Positions 6,435-14,915 of a DNA stretch of 28,860 nt are shown in pieces. The stretch's first letter is position 1, and each line of letters opens with the position of its first letter. The translations under genes and the position numbers were made by a program. Under the pieces are notes generated by a model. That model was given only the letters and a program-made list of their open reading frames with translations, did not search any database and had not been told where the DNA came from. The stretch comes from JBBIII01 sp037446575 (lineage in GTDB: Bacteria > Bacteroidota > Ignavibacteria > UBA10030): NCBI GenBank assembly GCA_037446575.1, contig JBBIII010000024.1, positions 1 to 28,860 on the forward strand, in the 5' to 3' direction.

Positions 6435-7544
6435 CTATTTTTTCCGTTTATTGTTAATAATTAGTTCTATATATAAATCTTTATCTATTTGAAAGACTCT
6501 TTCAATCGACAGTTTAATTGCATTATCCAACAACTTTGGTTTTCTTAAAATAAAACTGCTTAATCCGCCGCCAAGAATTTTTGGAGATACAATAATATAC
6601 AGCCTGTCAACAAGTTCACGTCCTATAAAACTCGATACCAACGATGCACCTCCTTCAATAAAAACAGAGGTTATTCCTTCTTCTCCTAACTTTTTTAGAA
6701 TTGAAGAAGGTTCAAGTTGAGTGGGACCATTAATTCCAATTACGCGCACACCTTGCGAAGTGAACTTATTAACCGTACTGCTTTTTAGTTTCATTACTTT
6801 GGATGAAGTCAATAACCATGTTGGAGCAACCGTTGTATCGAAAATTTTATACGAAGATTTAAGGGACAAACTGCCATCAACTACAATGCGCAACGGATTG
6901 CGCCCTTTAATCAATCTTACCGTCAATGTTGGATTATCTGATTTAACGGTATTTGCTCCTATCATTATAGAATCGTATTGAGATCTAAGTTTATGAACAT
7001 ATTTTCTAGATAATTTTGAAGTAATCCACTTCGATCTGCAATCAATATCGGCAATGCGTCCATCAATAGTTTGCGCAAGCTTTATGCTAACAAACGGCAA
7101 GTTGGTTTTCATAAACTTTAAAAATTTATCGTTTATTTTTTTTGCTTCCGATTCTAACACGCCGCTTTTCACATCTATACCGTTAGCTCGTAAAATCTTT
7201 TCGCCACTTCCGTTCACCAACGGATTTGGGTCATTAGTCCCAATTACTACTTTAGAAATCCCAGCTTTAATAATTGCATCGACACATGGCGGCGTTTTTC
7301 CAAAATGAACGCATGGTTCTAAATTTACATACAAAGTTGCGCCTTTTGCCTTTTTGCCAGCATTGAGAAGAGCATAAATTTCTGCATGAGGCCCGCCGTA
7401 TTGCTTGTGGTAACCTTCTGCAATTATTTTTCCGTTACGAACAATAACGCACCCAACCATTGGATTTGGACTAACCTTGCCCAAACCGCGTTTAGCAAGT
7501 TCTATACATCGTAACATTAATTTTTCGTCTTCGGTTACGCTCAT
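6435..7544 (-). CDS. ribD: Bifunctional riboflavin deaminase/reductase RibD
   Basis: RibD deaminates and then reduces the pyrimidine intermediate of riboflavin synthesis. The deaminase domain (about residues 5-145) shows the zinc motifs HAEIYALLNA near 50-59 and EPCVHFGKTPPC near 75-86, plus NPMVGCVIV near the start. The reductase domain (about 146-365) opens with SIKLAQTIDGRIA and contains GANTVKSDNPTLTVR, a PLRIVVDGSL strand and EGGASLVSSFI. ATG at 7544 is preferred; the longer reading from 7550 uses TTG and adds two residues. The start lies against the stop of the upstream SAM-hydrolase-family gene with no good ribosome binding site, suggesting translational coupling. Confidence 0.95.
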   Translation of the reverse strand: MSVTEDEKLMLRCIELAKRGLGKVSPNPMVGCVIVRNGKIIAEGYHKQYGGPHAEIYALLNAGKKAKGATLYVNLEPCVHFGKTPPCVDAIIKAGISKVVIGTNDPNPLVNGSGEKILRANGIDVKSGVLESEAKKINDKFLKFMKTNLPFVSIKLAQTIDGRIADIDCRSKWITSKLSRKYVHKLRSQYDSIMIGANTVKSDNPTLTVRLIKGRNPLRIVVDGSLSLKSSYKIFDTTVAPTWLLTSSKVMKLKSSTVNKFTSQGVRVIGINGPTQLEPSSILKKLGEEGITSVFIEGGASLVSSFIGRELVDRLYIIVSPKILGGGLSSFILRKPKLLDNAIKLSIERVFQIDKDLYIELIINNKRKK

Positions 7545-7546
7545 AG

Positions 7547-8335
7547 TCAATATATTTTTAACGAGGTACTGATAGTTGCATTTAGAAACTGAGAGGCGCT
7601 TTTATTCTTTACTGATATTTCAACAAGATTATTACTGCCTAAAATTAAACAAGGAGTATTCTCCGGCGCTTCTTCATAATATCGCACCCACCTTTTAACT
7701 AAATTTCCACCAACGTAAATCGCCTTCACATCTTTTGATATTGATTTATAATCTTCAGCCAATAAATTTGTTATTATATTCCCGAACCTATCGATATGTA
7801 ATATGCTAAAGCGCCGCCGGTCTTTTCGTGTATAGATAAATGGAGATATTGTTTTTTCATTTTTGACAATTTGGCTAATTTTATCGATACAAAGCCCTTT
7901 CGAAACATGAGCGGCTATGGGAGCAAAGATATCGCGCCCATGGAAAGTTGAAGAGACTTTATTTAAAATATAATTGTTCGCAAGTTTATCGATCATTTTT
8001 AATTTTACCGCTGAAGTATTTTCAGCTAAGATGAAATCTAATAACCCATTATCCGGCGCAAAAAATGTCATCCCTTTTATTTTAACAGCTATTATACTTC
8101 GGTTGCTTCCTACACCCGGATCTACTACACAAATAAAAATTGCGTCTTTAGGAAAATATTTATATACCGACCAAAGAATAAATCCGGCTTGTTTAATTTG
8201 GTGCGGCACAATATTGTGTGTTATATCAACAATTTGGGCGTTGGGGTTTATTGATAATATAACTCCTTTCATTGAAGAGACGTATTGATCCTGCAAGCCG
8301 AAGTCTGTAATAATTCCAATTATTTTCTGCGCCAT
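7547..8335 (-). CDS. SAM hydroxide adenosyltransferase family protein (DUF62)
   Basis: Family members attack S-adenosylmethionine with hydroxide, giving adenosine and methionine; relatives are fluorinases and chlorinases. The opening IITDFGLQDQYVSSMKGVI (about residues 7-25) holds the conserved Asp, followed by VDITHNI (near 37-43), VVDPGVGSNRSIIAVK (near 70-85) and FAPDNGLLDFI (near 92-102). The C-terminal barrel contains HIDRFGNIITNLL near 180-192. At 262 residues it matches hydrolases; no halogenase insertion could be judged by eye. No good ribosome binding site is visible ahead of ATG. It sits between an oxidoreductase and ribD, with the ribD start abutting its stop. The pathway link is unknown. 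Confidence 0.85.
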   Translation of the reverse strand: MAQKIIGIITDFGLQDQYVSSMKGVILSINPNAQIVDITHNIVPHQIKQAGFILWSVYKYFPKDAIFICVVDPGVGSNRSIIAVKIKGMTFFAPDNGLLDFILAENTSAVKLKMIDKLANNYILNKVSSTFHGRDIFAPIAAHVSKGLCIDKISQIVKNEKTISPFIYTRKDRRRFSILHIDRFGNIITNLLAEDYKSISKDVKAIYVGGNLVKRWVRYYEEAPENTPCLILGSNNLVEISVKNKSASQFLNATISTSLKIY

Positions 8336-8384
8336 TTAAAGATATGTTTATTTATTTCAAAATAGACAACAAAAATCATACAGC

Positions 8385-9392
8385 TCATTTTACGGCAACT
8401 GTTTTACCTCGTTTTGCCGATTTATAAATTAGATCGACAATCTTCATTCGATGAACAGCTTCGTCAACAGTAGAAATAACGGGATGCAGTCCACGCAAAG
8501 AACCCACCCAATGCTTCAGTTCATTTTCATAAGATTTTCTGTAAAGGATTTGAGGCAATTCGGTAGCGGCAGGAGCGACATTTACCAAATTATCATGCAT
8601 ACGCTTTACAATGCGAAATGGGTTTAACGAACCGCTCCCCTCTGTGCCAAAACAATCGCAATAAAAGAAATCAGATGTCGATTCGAACGACCAGCTTGCT
8701 TCGATAGTTAATGTAGCGCCGCTTTTCATTTTTAAATAAATTATAGATGAATCTTCAACGTCTTTTGTTTGATGCTTATAATTTGTGGCGGTAACTTCTT
8801 TAACTTCCGGATATCCCATCATCCAGAATGCAAGATCGAACATCACAATTCCTAAATCCATTACAACTCCGCCGCCGGACTGCGTTTTTTTTGTTAGCCA
8901 AGCGCTTTCAGTATTTAATTTTTTAAACCATCCAGCTTTAGCGTAGAACAATTTACCGAGCGCTTTGTCTTCGATGAAGCTTTTTAGTATCATTGCATCC
9001 GGTCTAAATCTATTATTCATTCCAACCATAACTGATTTATGATTTTTCCTTGCGACTTCAGAAATTTCTATCGCTTCAGTTAAAGTTCGTGCCAATGGTT
9101 TCTCTACAAGCACATTATTTTTTTCTGACAAAGCTGCGATAGCCATTTCTTTATGCCACATTGTTGGCGTGCAGATATCTATGCCATCAAGGTCTTGTTC
9201 TATAGTTAACATTTTTTCATAATTGTTGTAGTAACGGCGAATTTTGAATTTATCTGCAACAAATTGCGCTTTTGCTCTATCCTGATCGCAAACTGCAACA
9301 ATTTCAACATCCGGAAACTTCGTTAATATCGGAAGATGAAATGTTTGTGCAACCGAGCCAAGTCCAACAATACTGATACGGGCTTTTTCCAT
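8385..9392 (-). CDS. Gfo/Idh/MocA family NAD(P)-dependent oxidoreductase
   Basis: A 335-residue sugar-dehydrogenase-type oxidoreductase. The N-terminal Rossmann fold carries VGLGSVAQTFHLPIL (about residues 9-23) and the strand IVAVCDQDRAKA. The nearly invariant EKPLA lies near residues 96-100, where the Lys sits in the active site. The C-terminal alpha/beta domain holds the GGGVVMDLGIVMFDLAFWMMG region near 171-191. The substrate cannot be told: the family covers inositol, glucose, UDP-sugars and others. It starts 19 bases after dxs and ends about 50 bases before the SAM-hydrolase gene, so it is probably cotranscribed, but it is not a known isoprenoid or riboflavin gene. Confidence 0.88.
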   Translation of the reverse strand: MEKARISIVGLGSVAQTFHLPILTKFPDVEIVAVCDQDRAKAQFVADKFKIRRYYNNYEKMLTIEQDLDGIDICTPTMWHKEMAIAALSEKNNVLVEKPLARTLTEAIEISEVARKNHKSVMVGMNNRFRPDAMILKSFIEDKALGKLFYAKAGWFKKLNTESAWLTKKTQSGGGVVMDLGIVMFDLAFWMMGYPEVKEVTATNYKHQTKDVEDSSIIYLKMKSGATLTIEASWSFESTSDFFYCDCFGTEGSGSLNPFRIVKRMHDNLVNVAPAATELPQILYRKSYENELKHWVGSLRGLHPVISTVDEAVHRMKIVDLIYKSAKRGKTVAVK

Positions 9393-9411
9393 ATTTTATC
9401 CAATAATTTAC

Positions 9412-11343
9412 TTAATCATTTGTGCTGTGTTTATTTTGAACATAACTTAAATGTGCTTTAGCAACTTCAGCAATACCTGAAGGATCAAGCTTGACAATCC
9501 GATGCAATTCTTCAGGTGTCCCTTGTTCGATAAATTCATCGGGCAATCCATGTATTTTTACCGCTATTGTGCTTATTTCGAGTTCGCTAAAAGCTTCTAA
9601 CACGCCAGAACCGAACCCGCCATGAATTACATTATCTTCAATAGTCATAAAAATATTTATTCGTTGAGATAATTGCTTCAATAAAGCTTTGTCTAGCGGT
9701 TTAGCAAACCTCAAATTAACAACTTCAGCTTCTATACCTTCTTCTTTCAACAACTCCGCCGCTTCAAGCGCATTTTGCACCATGTTGCCAATAGCGAGCA
9801 ATGCTATATCTTTTCCAATGCGTAATGTTTCTGCTTTGCCAATTTCTAATTTTTGAAATCCTTCCATTAATTTCGCGCCTAAAGCAATTCCACGAGGATA
9901 TCGAATAGCGATTGGACCTTTTTTATATTCAATTGCTGTATAAAGCATGTTGCGTAATTCTTGTTCGTCTTTAGGCGCCATAATTACCATTCCTTGAATA
10001 CATCTAAGGAAAGATAAATCTAACGCTCCATGATGAGTAGCTCCGTCTGCGCCAACAAGACCGCCTCGATCCATAACTAATACAACATGCAAATTTTGAA
10101 GAGCGCAATCATGTACAACTTGGTCAAACGCCCTCTGAAGAAATGTCGAATAAATTGCTACAACCGGAATGTATCCTTCCGTTGCCATCCCTGATGCAAA
10201 AGTAACAGCATGAGCTTCCGCTATTCCAACATCAAAAAATCTATCTGGCATCTCTTCTTGCAATTGAATTAATCCTGTTCCATCCGCCATCGCAGCGGTT
10301 ATTCCTATTACTTTCGGATTTTCTTTGCAAATTTCTACTAATGCTTTACCAAATATTTCTGTGAACGACAGCTTTTGCTCATTCTTTTGCGGAGATTCGC
10401 CCGTTATTTTATCGAATGGAGTTACTCCGTGTAATCGAGTTACTTCTCTTTCCGCCGGCGGATAACCTTTTCCTTTTTCTGTAATTGTATGAATTAAGAT
10501 CGGGCCATTTAATTCTTTTACATGCTGAAATATTTCTACAAGCTTTACAACATTGTGACCATTAATTGGTCCAAAATAACGAAAGTTAAGAGCTTCAAAG
10601 AGCATACCGGGAGTAATAACTGCTTTTATTCCTTTTTCCATTCGCTGTGCAGCAATTCTTAATCTATCGCCAAACACGTCTAACTTTCCCGTCAAATCCC
10701 AAACATTTGCTTTGAACTTATTATAAGTCGGATGAGTCAGCATCTCTGTAAAATAATTTTGAAACGACCACACTCTTGGTTCTTTTGATGAAAGCGAACC
10801 CATCTGATTATCGTTAAGAATAACAATAATATCCTTTTTAAGCATTCCGGCATGGTTCATTCCTTCGTAAGCAAGTCCGCCCGTCATCGAACCATCGCCA
10901 ACTATAGCAACTACTTTATATTTTTTTTGTTCAGCGTCTCGTGCCGCTGCGATTCCAAGCGCCGCAGAAATTGCCGTGCTTGCATGTCCAGCGCCATACG
11001 CATCGTAATGGCTTTCACTTCTCTTTAAAAATCCGCTTAAACCGCCTAATTGACGAATCGTGTGCATACGGTTCTTGCGTCCCGTTAAAATTTTATGAGG
11101 ATATGCTTGATGCCCAACATCCCAAACAAGTTTGTCCTCAGGCGTATTAAAAGCATAATGCAGAGCAACGGCAAGTTCTACTGTCCCCAAACCTGCGCCA
11201 AAATGTCCCCCCGTTTTCGACACACAATCGATTAAGAACTCGCGAACTTCAGTGCATATTGTTCTAAGTTCCGAAAAATCTAATTTTCTTAAATCCTCAG
11301 GTAAATTTATTGAATCTAAATATTTAAACTTCAAATCACTCAT
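9412..11343 (-). CDS. dxs: 1-deoxy-D-xylulose-5-phosphate synthase
   Basis: Dxs is the thiamin diphosphate enzyme that starts the MEP isoprenoid pathway from pyruvate and glyceraldehyde 3-phosphate. The N-terminal domain shows GGHFGAGLGTVELAVALHY (near residues 45-63), WDVGHQAYPHKILTGR (near 79-94), and the cofactor motif GDGSMTGGLAYEGMNHAG through NDNQM. The pyrimidine domain has FFDVGIAEAHAVTFASGMA, and the C-terminal domain ends in GIAEVAKAHL. At 643 residues it is slightly long. After NDNQM the usual SIS-type segment is replaced by GSLSSKEPRVWS, about four residues longer than in E. coli. Its ATG overlaps the xseB stop as ATGA. Confidence 0.96.
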   Translation of the reverse strand: MSDLKFKYLDSINLPEDLRKLDFSELRTICTEVREFLIDCVSKTGGHFGAGLGTVELAVALHYAFNTPEDKLVWDVGHQAYPHKILTGRKNRMHTIRQLGGLSGFLKRSESHYDAYGAGHASTAISAALGIAAARDAEQKKYKVVAIVGDGSMTGGLAYEGMNHAGMLKKDIIVILNDNQMGSLSSKEPRVWSFQNYFTEMLTHPTYNKFKANVWDLTGKLDVFGDRLRIAAQRMEKGIKAVITPGMLFEALNFRYFGPINGHNVVKLVEIFQHVKELNGPILIHTITEKGKGYPPAEREVTRLHGVTPFDKITGESPQKNEQKLSFTEIFGKALVEICKENPKVIGITAAMADGTGLIQLQEEMPDRFFDVGIAEAHAVTFASGMATEGYIPVVAIYSTFLQRAFDQVVHDCALQNLHVVLVMDRGGLVGADGATHHGALDLSFLRCIQGMVIMAPKDEQELRNMLYTAIEYKKGPIAIRYPRGIALGAKLMEGFQKLEIGKAETLRIGKDIALLAIGNMVQNALEAAELLKEEGIEAEVVNLRFAKPLDKALLKQLSQRINIFMTIEDNVIHGGFGSGVLEAFSELEISTIAVKIHGLPDEFIEQGTPEELHRIVKLDPSGIAEVAKAHLSYVQNKHSTND

Positions 11344-11579
11344 CCTTCATCAAGTTCGTTTAATTCAAATTGTCCGTTAACTGTCTTCGATAACTTTTTT
11401 ATTTTAAGTTCTGCATTTTTTAATTTTTCTGCACACTCTTTAGAAATTTTTATTCCTTCTTCATACATATCTAATGCCGCTTCAAGAGATACTTTTCCGC
11501 TTTCAAGAGCTTCTACAATATCTTCGAGTCTTTTAATAGAACTTTCTACTGAATTTTTTTCCGCTTTTTTTGCAGTCAT
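11340..11579 (-). CDS. xseB: Exodeoxyribonuclease VII small subunit
   Basis: XseB pairs with XseA to form exonuclease VII, which degrades single-stranded DNA to oligonucleotides. The 79-residue helical hairpin is typical: SIKRLEDIVEALESGKVSLEAAL followed by YEEGIKISKECAEKL and LKNAELKIKKL. ATG at 11579 has AAAGGGG about eight bases upstream; the longer TTG reading at 11597 would place that ribosome binding site inside the coding region and is rejected. It starts four bases after the xseA stop codon, and its stop overlaps the dxs start. The xseA-xseB-dxs order is similar to the xseB-ispA-dxs grouping of E. coli. Confidence 0.93.
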   Translation of the reverse strand: MTAKKAEKNSVESSIKRLEDIVEALESGKVSLEAALDMYEEGIKISKECAEKLKNAELKIKKLSKTVNGQFELNELDEG

Positions 11580-11583
11580 AAAT

Positions 11584-12774
11584 TTATCCCCTTTCAACTT
11601 TTACATCAATTCTGCCATCGTGAAATTGTATCTCCGCACTATCATCTTTATTAAGACTTTTTGCGTTATTAATAATTTTTTTTTCTTTCCTTACAATCGC
11701 ATAGCCGCGTTTAAGCGTCGCATCTGGGTTTAACGATTCTACTTGACGATTTAACGATTCATACTTTTGACGCATTACTTTTACCAGATGAGGAGCAGAT
11801 AACCTAATACTTCTATCAAACTCATCTATACGCTGTGAATATTCTCTTATCAAATCATGAGGGCGGTTAAATGAATAACTTGATATTAAACTCTCAGTTT
11901 GTCTTCCCAAATCATACAATTTATTTTTAACATAACTTTGTATAGTATAATATAAGTTGCCAATATCTTCAAGAATGTTGACTCGATCAACTACTGCTAA
12001 TTCAGCGGCAGCTGATGGTGTTGGTGCTCTTAAGTCGGCTACAAAATCAGCTATGCTAAAATCAATTTCGTGCCCTACAGCGCTTATAATTGGAATTTTC
12101 GAATTGTAAATCGCTCGCGCAACTATCTCTTCATTGAAAGCCCATAAATCTTCCAACGAACCGCCGCCGCGGCCAACAATTATGACATCGACACCGCCAA
12201 ATTGGTTAAATTGTTTTATTGCTTCCGATATCTCTTCCGCCGCCCCGCTTCCCTGCACTTTTACAGGTGCTAAAACTACTTCGATAGAAGGCTGGCGACG
12301 AGAAAGAATATTTAAAATATCCTGTAACGCCGCACCGGTTTCGGAAGTTACTATTCCTATCGAATTAGGAAACTTCGGAATTGGTCTTTTATGTTGTGAA
12401 TCAAATAATCCCTCGGCAGAAAGTTTATTTTTCAACTGTTCAAATGCTTGCTGTAAATCGCCTAAGCCAATCTGTTGTATCTGAACGACATCCAACTGGT
12501 AATTACCTCTGGGCGGATAAACAGTGATAGAACCTCTTGCTATAACTTTCATTCCGTCTTTCGGAATGAAACCCAAATAGCCAACGCGACTTCTCCACAT
12601 AACCGCCGAAATTTGAGCCGTCTCATCCTTTAAAGTAAAATATAAATGACCCGAAGTATGTTGTTTGAAATTAGAAATTTCTCCTCTTACGCTCACATTA
12701 GTAAAATTTGATTCAAGCGATAATTTAATGTGCCGTGTAAGTTCGGTTACAGTTATTGTTTTTTTGTCGATCAT
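11584..12774 (-). CDS. xseA: Exodeoxyribonuclease VII large subunit
   Basis: XseA is the catalytic subunit of exonuclease VII. An OB-fold lies at residues about 5-100 (ITVTELTRHIKLSLESNF, VRGEISNFKQHTSGHLYFTLKD, MWRSR). The core follows with IPKFPNSIGIVTSETGAALQDI near 134-155, IIVGRGGGSLEDLWAFNEE near 199-217 and ISAVGHEIDFSIADFVADLRAPTPSAAAEL near 230-259. A coiled-coil region then leads to a C-terminal TLKRGYAIV motif. Its 396 residues are normal. It is the first gene of the run down to ribE. A TTGAAT and TAATTT pair 17 bases apart lies upstream, but the -10 match is poor. Confidence 0.95.
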   Translation of the reverse strand: MIDKKTITVTELTRHIKLSLESNFTNVSVRGEISNFKQHTSGHLYFTLKDETAQISAVMWRSRVGYLGFIPKDGMKVIARGSITVYPPRGNYQLDVVQIQQIGLGDLQQAFEQLKNKLSAEGLFDSQHKRPIPKFPNSIGIVTSETGAALQDILNILSRRQPSIEVVLAPVKVQGSGAAEEISEAIKQFNQFGGVDVIIVGRGGGSLEDLWAFNEEIVARAIYNSKIPIISAVGHEIDFSIADFVADLRAPTPSAAAELAVVDRVNILEDIGNLYYTIQSYVKNKLYDLGRQTESLISSYSFNRPHDLIREYSQRIDEFDRSIRLSAPHLVKVMRQKYESLNRQVESLNPDATLKRGYAIVRKEKKIINNAKSLNKDDSAEIQFHDGRIDVKVERG

Positions 12775-12896
12775 CTTTAGCTTTCTGCTTCTAAATTACT
12801 TAATGTTGTTTCCACATTCAACATCTGATTATGAAATTATCTAAACCTTTTTACGCAGAATATTTCCCAATACTTTTAACTTAAGACATTTTGTTT

Positions 12897-12902
12897 TATA
12901 CT
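12897..12902 (+). promoter_or_regulatory. Candidate -10 element for bshB1
   Basis: TATACT (5 of 6 to TATAAT) lies 38 bases before the bshB1 start codon in the 166-base divergent gap with xseA. No good -35 element sits at the right spacing (TTTTAA at 17 bases), so the promoter may be weak or activator-dependent. Confidence 0.35.
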
Positions 12903-12940
12903 AATGCAAGTATTATTCATAAATAATAAAGGCACATAAA

Positions 12941-13669
12941 ATGCAAGTAGATGTTTTAGCCATAGGTGCGCACCCAGATGACCTTGAGCTTGCTTGCGGC
13001 GGTACTGTTGCTAAGCTCGTGCAAAGAGGATACAAAGTTGCATTATGCGATATGACTCAAGGCGAGTTAGGGACCCGCGGCACAAAAGATATCCGAATGA
13101 AAGAGTGCGAAAAAGCGGCAGAAATACTTAACGTGCACGTAAGAAAAAATTTATTTATCAATGACGGCAATATTGAAGTAAATAGAAAAAACCTGATAAA
13201 AGTTATTTCATTGATTCGTGAGCTTCAACCATCTCTTATGCTGATTCCATACTCTATAGAACGACATCCCGATCATGTGAACACACACCAATTATGTAAA
13301 GAAGCTTGGTATTACAGCGGACTTGAGAAATTTAAAACAAGGCTAAACGGCAAGGAGCAGAAACGGCATCGCCCGCACCATTATTTCGAATTTATGCAAT
13401 GGATGGAATTTGAACCATCGTTTATTGTAGATATTAGCGATACGTTTGAAATAAAGTTGAAATCGGTAAAAGCGCATGCATCACAATTCTACAATCCAAA
13501 TAGCAAAGAAAGTGAAACTAAACTATCGCGGCCAGATTTTCTCGAGGTAATAGAAACTCGCTGCCGATATTTTGGCTCTAAAATCGGTGTTAAATACGGC
13601 GAACCGTTTATTTCAAAATGGTCGCTCGGGATTGATAATCCATTGCAAATAATAGTAAATAGAGGTTAA
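12941..13669 (+). CDS. bshB1: Bacillithiol biosynthesis deacetylase BshB1
   Basis: BshB1 removes acetyl from GlcNAc-malate in bacillithiol synthesis. The LmbE/PIG-L zinc hydrolase motifs are clear: GAHPDDLEL (about residues 9-17), where His and Asp bind zinc and act in catalysis, GTRGT near 46-50, and RHPDHVNTH near 108-116 with the third zinc ligand. Close family features are the MQVDVLAIGAHPDD opening, RPHHYFEFMQWMEF near 146-159 and the SRPDFLEVIETRCRYFGSKIG block that ends in a GEPF motif. The 242 residues match Bacteroidota BshB1. It is the only plus-strand gene, has AAGG eight bases ahead of ATG, and converges with ccmE over 14 bases. No bshA or bshC is in the window. Confidence 0.93.
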   Translation: MQVDVLAIGAHPDDLELACGGTVAKLVQRGYKVALCDMTQGELGTRGTKDIRMKECEKAAEILNVHVRKNLFINDGNIEVNRKNLIKVISLIRELQPSLMLIPYSIERHPDHVNTHQLCKEAWYYSGLEKFKTRLNGKEQKRHRPHHYFEFMQWMEFEPSFIVDISDTFEIKLKSVKAHASQFYNPNSKESETKLSRPDFLEVIETRCRYFGSKIGVKYGEPFISKWSLGIDNPLQIIVNRG

Positions 13670-13683
13670 AATACTTTTACACT

Positions 13684-14064
13684 TTATTTCATTGGCCCTG
13701 TCTTGCCGTCGTATTTAGAAGGACACTTAGTTAAAATTTCGGTTGCATAAAAATAATCGCCTGTAATTTTTCCTGTTACAACCATACTTGGGGCGTTTTC
13801 AAAATTGTTTGGTTTAGCGCCTTCCAAAACTACTTTTAATATTTCTCCGCTGTCATCCTTAAGAAAAAAAATAAATTGCATCCTTTGCGAATCGAAATAA
13901 CTTTCCCGGTCTTTTACCCATTCTCCCTTTACTTGAATTCTTTTTTGGATATATCTCGCTTTTTGAAAATCGCCGTATTCAATGTTTGAACCAAAAAAAT
14001 TTATTGCGCCAAAAATTATTCCGGCAATAATAATTAAGCTTCCGACTGCAACTTTTACCTTCAT
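13684..14064 (-). CDS. ccmE: Cytochrome c maturation protein CcmE, C-xxx-Y type
   Basis: CcmE is the periplasmic haem chaperone of cytochrome c maturation System I: it holds haem covalently and passes it to CcmF. A single N-terminal anchor (about residues 6-24) precedes a beta-rich OB-fold with RIQVKGEWVKDR near 42-53 and VVTGKITGDYFYATEIL near 94-110. Classical CcmE binds haem through His in a HxxxY motif; here the site is Cys, in KCPSKY near residues 112-117. The Cys form is the known System I* variant. At 126 residues it is short but complete. It starts one base after the small ccmD and ends the operon. Confidence 0.9.
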   Translation of the reverse strand: MKVKVAVGSLIIIAGIIFGAINFFGSNIEYGDFQKARYIQKRIQVKGEWVKDRESYFDSQRMQFIFFLKDDSGEILKVVLEGAKPNNFENAPSMVVTGKITGDYFYATEILTKCPSKYDGKTGPMK

Positions 14065-14065
14065 T

Positions 14066-14206
14066 TTATTTTTCGGTAGATACTTTCTTTTCTAATTGTT
14101 TAATTTTTTTATCCAACCTAAAAAGGTAGAATACAATTCCCACCCAAATAATAAGCGTAATAATTAAAACTATAAACGCCTGATATTGATTCAGGAATTC
14201 GAACAT
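14066..14206 (-). CDS. ccmD: CcmD-like small membrane protein (46 aa)
   Basis: A short reading frame between ccmC and ccmE encodes 46 residues: MFEFLNQYQAFIVLI, a single span of about 20 residues reaching FYLFRLDKKI, and a short charged tail KQLEKKVSTEK. The pattern of a single span followed by a basic RLDKKIxxLE helix is that of CcmD proteins in Bacteroidota; CcmD helps haem-loaded CcmE leave the CcmABC complex. GAGG lies six bases ahead of ATG. It starts nine bases after the ccmC stop and ends one base before the ccmE ATG, which supports it as a real gene despite its size. Confidence 0.85.
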   Translation of the reverse strand: MFEFLNQYQAFIVLIITLIIWVGIVFYLFRLDKKIKQLEKKVSTEK

Positions 14207-14214
14207 ATCAAACC

Positions 14215-14913
14215 TCATTTATTGATTAATTTATTTTCTATTCTTGACAATCTAATACGCATTTCTAAGAGCCAAATAAAAAGTAAGCTAAAACCAATAA
14301 TGCCTGCAATAAAAACAATAAGCATATTGGCAGGCATACTTAATTGTAAAACTGGGATAGCGCCTGAATCGTCTCCTTTGGCGCCGGGATGAAGACCGCT
14401 TACAATTCGCGGCATAATAAATACAAAGAAAGGCGCCGCCAATCCTGCAAGAATTGCATAAACAGAAGATAACTGCGCTCGCATTTCATCCGAATTGATG
14501 GCAGAACGTAGCGCAAAGTATGCTCCATATATTAAAAGAAGAATAAAGATTGATGTCTGCCTTGGGTCCCAATTCCAAAATGAACCCCAATTAAATTTTG
14601 CCCAAATTGAGCCTGTTAACGTTGAAAGTAGACAAAATACTAATCCCAACCCCGCCGATGAAGCAGATTTAATATCGTGGTCAATATTTTTTGTTTGCAA
14701 ATATTTTATTCCATAAAAAAAAGCAATTATAAATCCTAACACGGAAGTCCACGCAACTGGAACGTGAAAGAAAATATTTCTTGCTTTTTCTTCCAAACCT
14801 TGAATAAGCGGAAATTCATACCATGTTTGCGGTTGAATTACAATTGGAAAAGATAAGCCCATCACTATAACGCAAGTAATCATAAACACAGATAAATATT
14901 TTATTAATTTCAT
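14215..14913 (-). CDS. ccmC: Haem handling membrane protein CcmC
   Basis: CcmC delivers haem to CcmE at the periplasmic face and belongs to the haem-handling (WWD) family. The 232 residues hold about six spans. The two axial His are FFHVPVAW (near residue 48) and SGLHPG (near 177), and the WWD motif is WGSFWNWDPRQTS (near residues 106-118). ATG at 14913 has GGAAAG about seven bases upstream; the longer reading from 14928 overlaps ccmB and would bury that ribosome binding site. It starts two bases after the ccmB stop. CcmF, which shares the WWD motif, is much longer (about 650 residues), so this is CcmC. Confidence 0.93.
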   Translation of the reverse strand: MKLIKYLSVFMITCVIVMGLSFPIVIQPQTWYEFPLIQGLEEKARNIFFHVPVAWTSVLGFIIAFFYGIKYLQTKNIDHDIKSASSAGLGLVFCLLSTLTGSIWAKFNWGSFWNWDPRQTSIFILLLIYGAYFALRSAINSDEMRAQLSSVYAILAGLAAPFFVFIMPRIVSGLHPGAKGDDSGAIPVLQLSMPANMLIVFIAGIIGFSLLFIWLLEMRIRLSRIENKLINK

Positions 14914-14915
14914 TT

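Noticed and set aside
12803..12824. ATGTTG/CAACAT inverted repeat in the xseA-bshB1 gap
   Set aside because: Six base pairs with a 10-base loop is expected by chance in AT-rich sequence, and it does not align with a good promoter.
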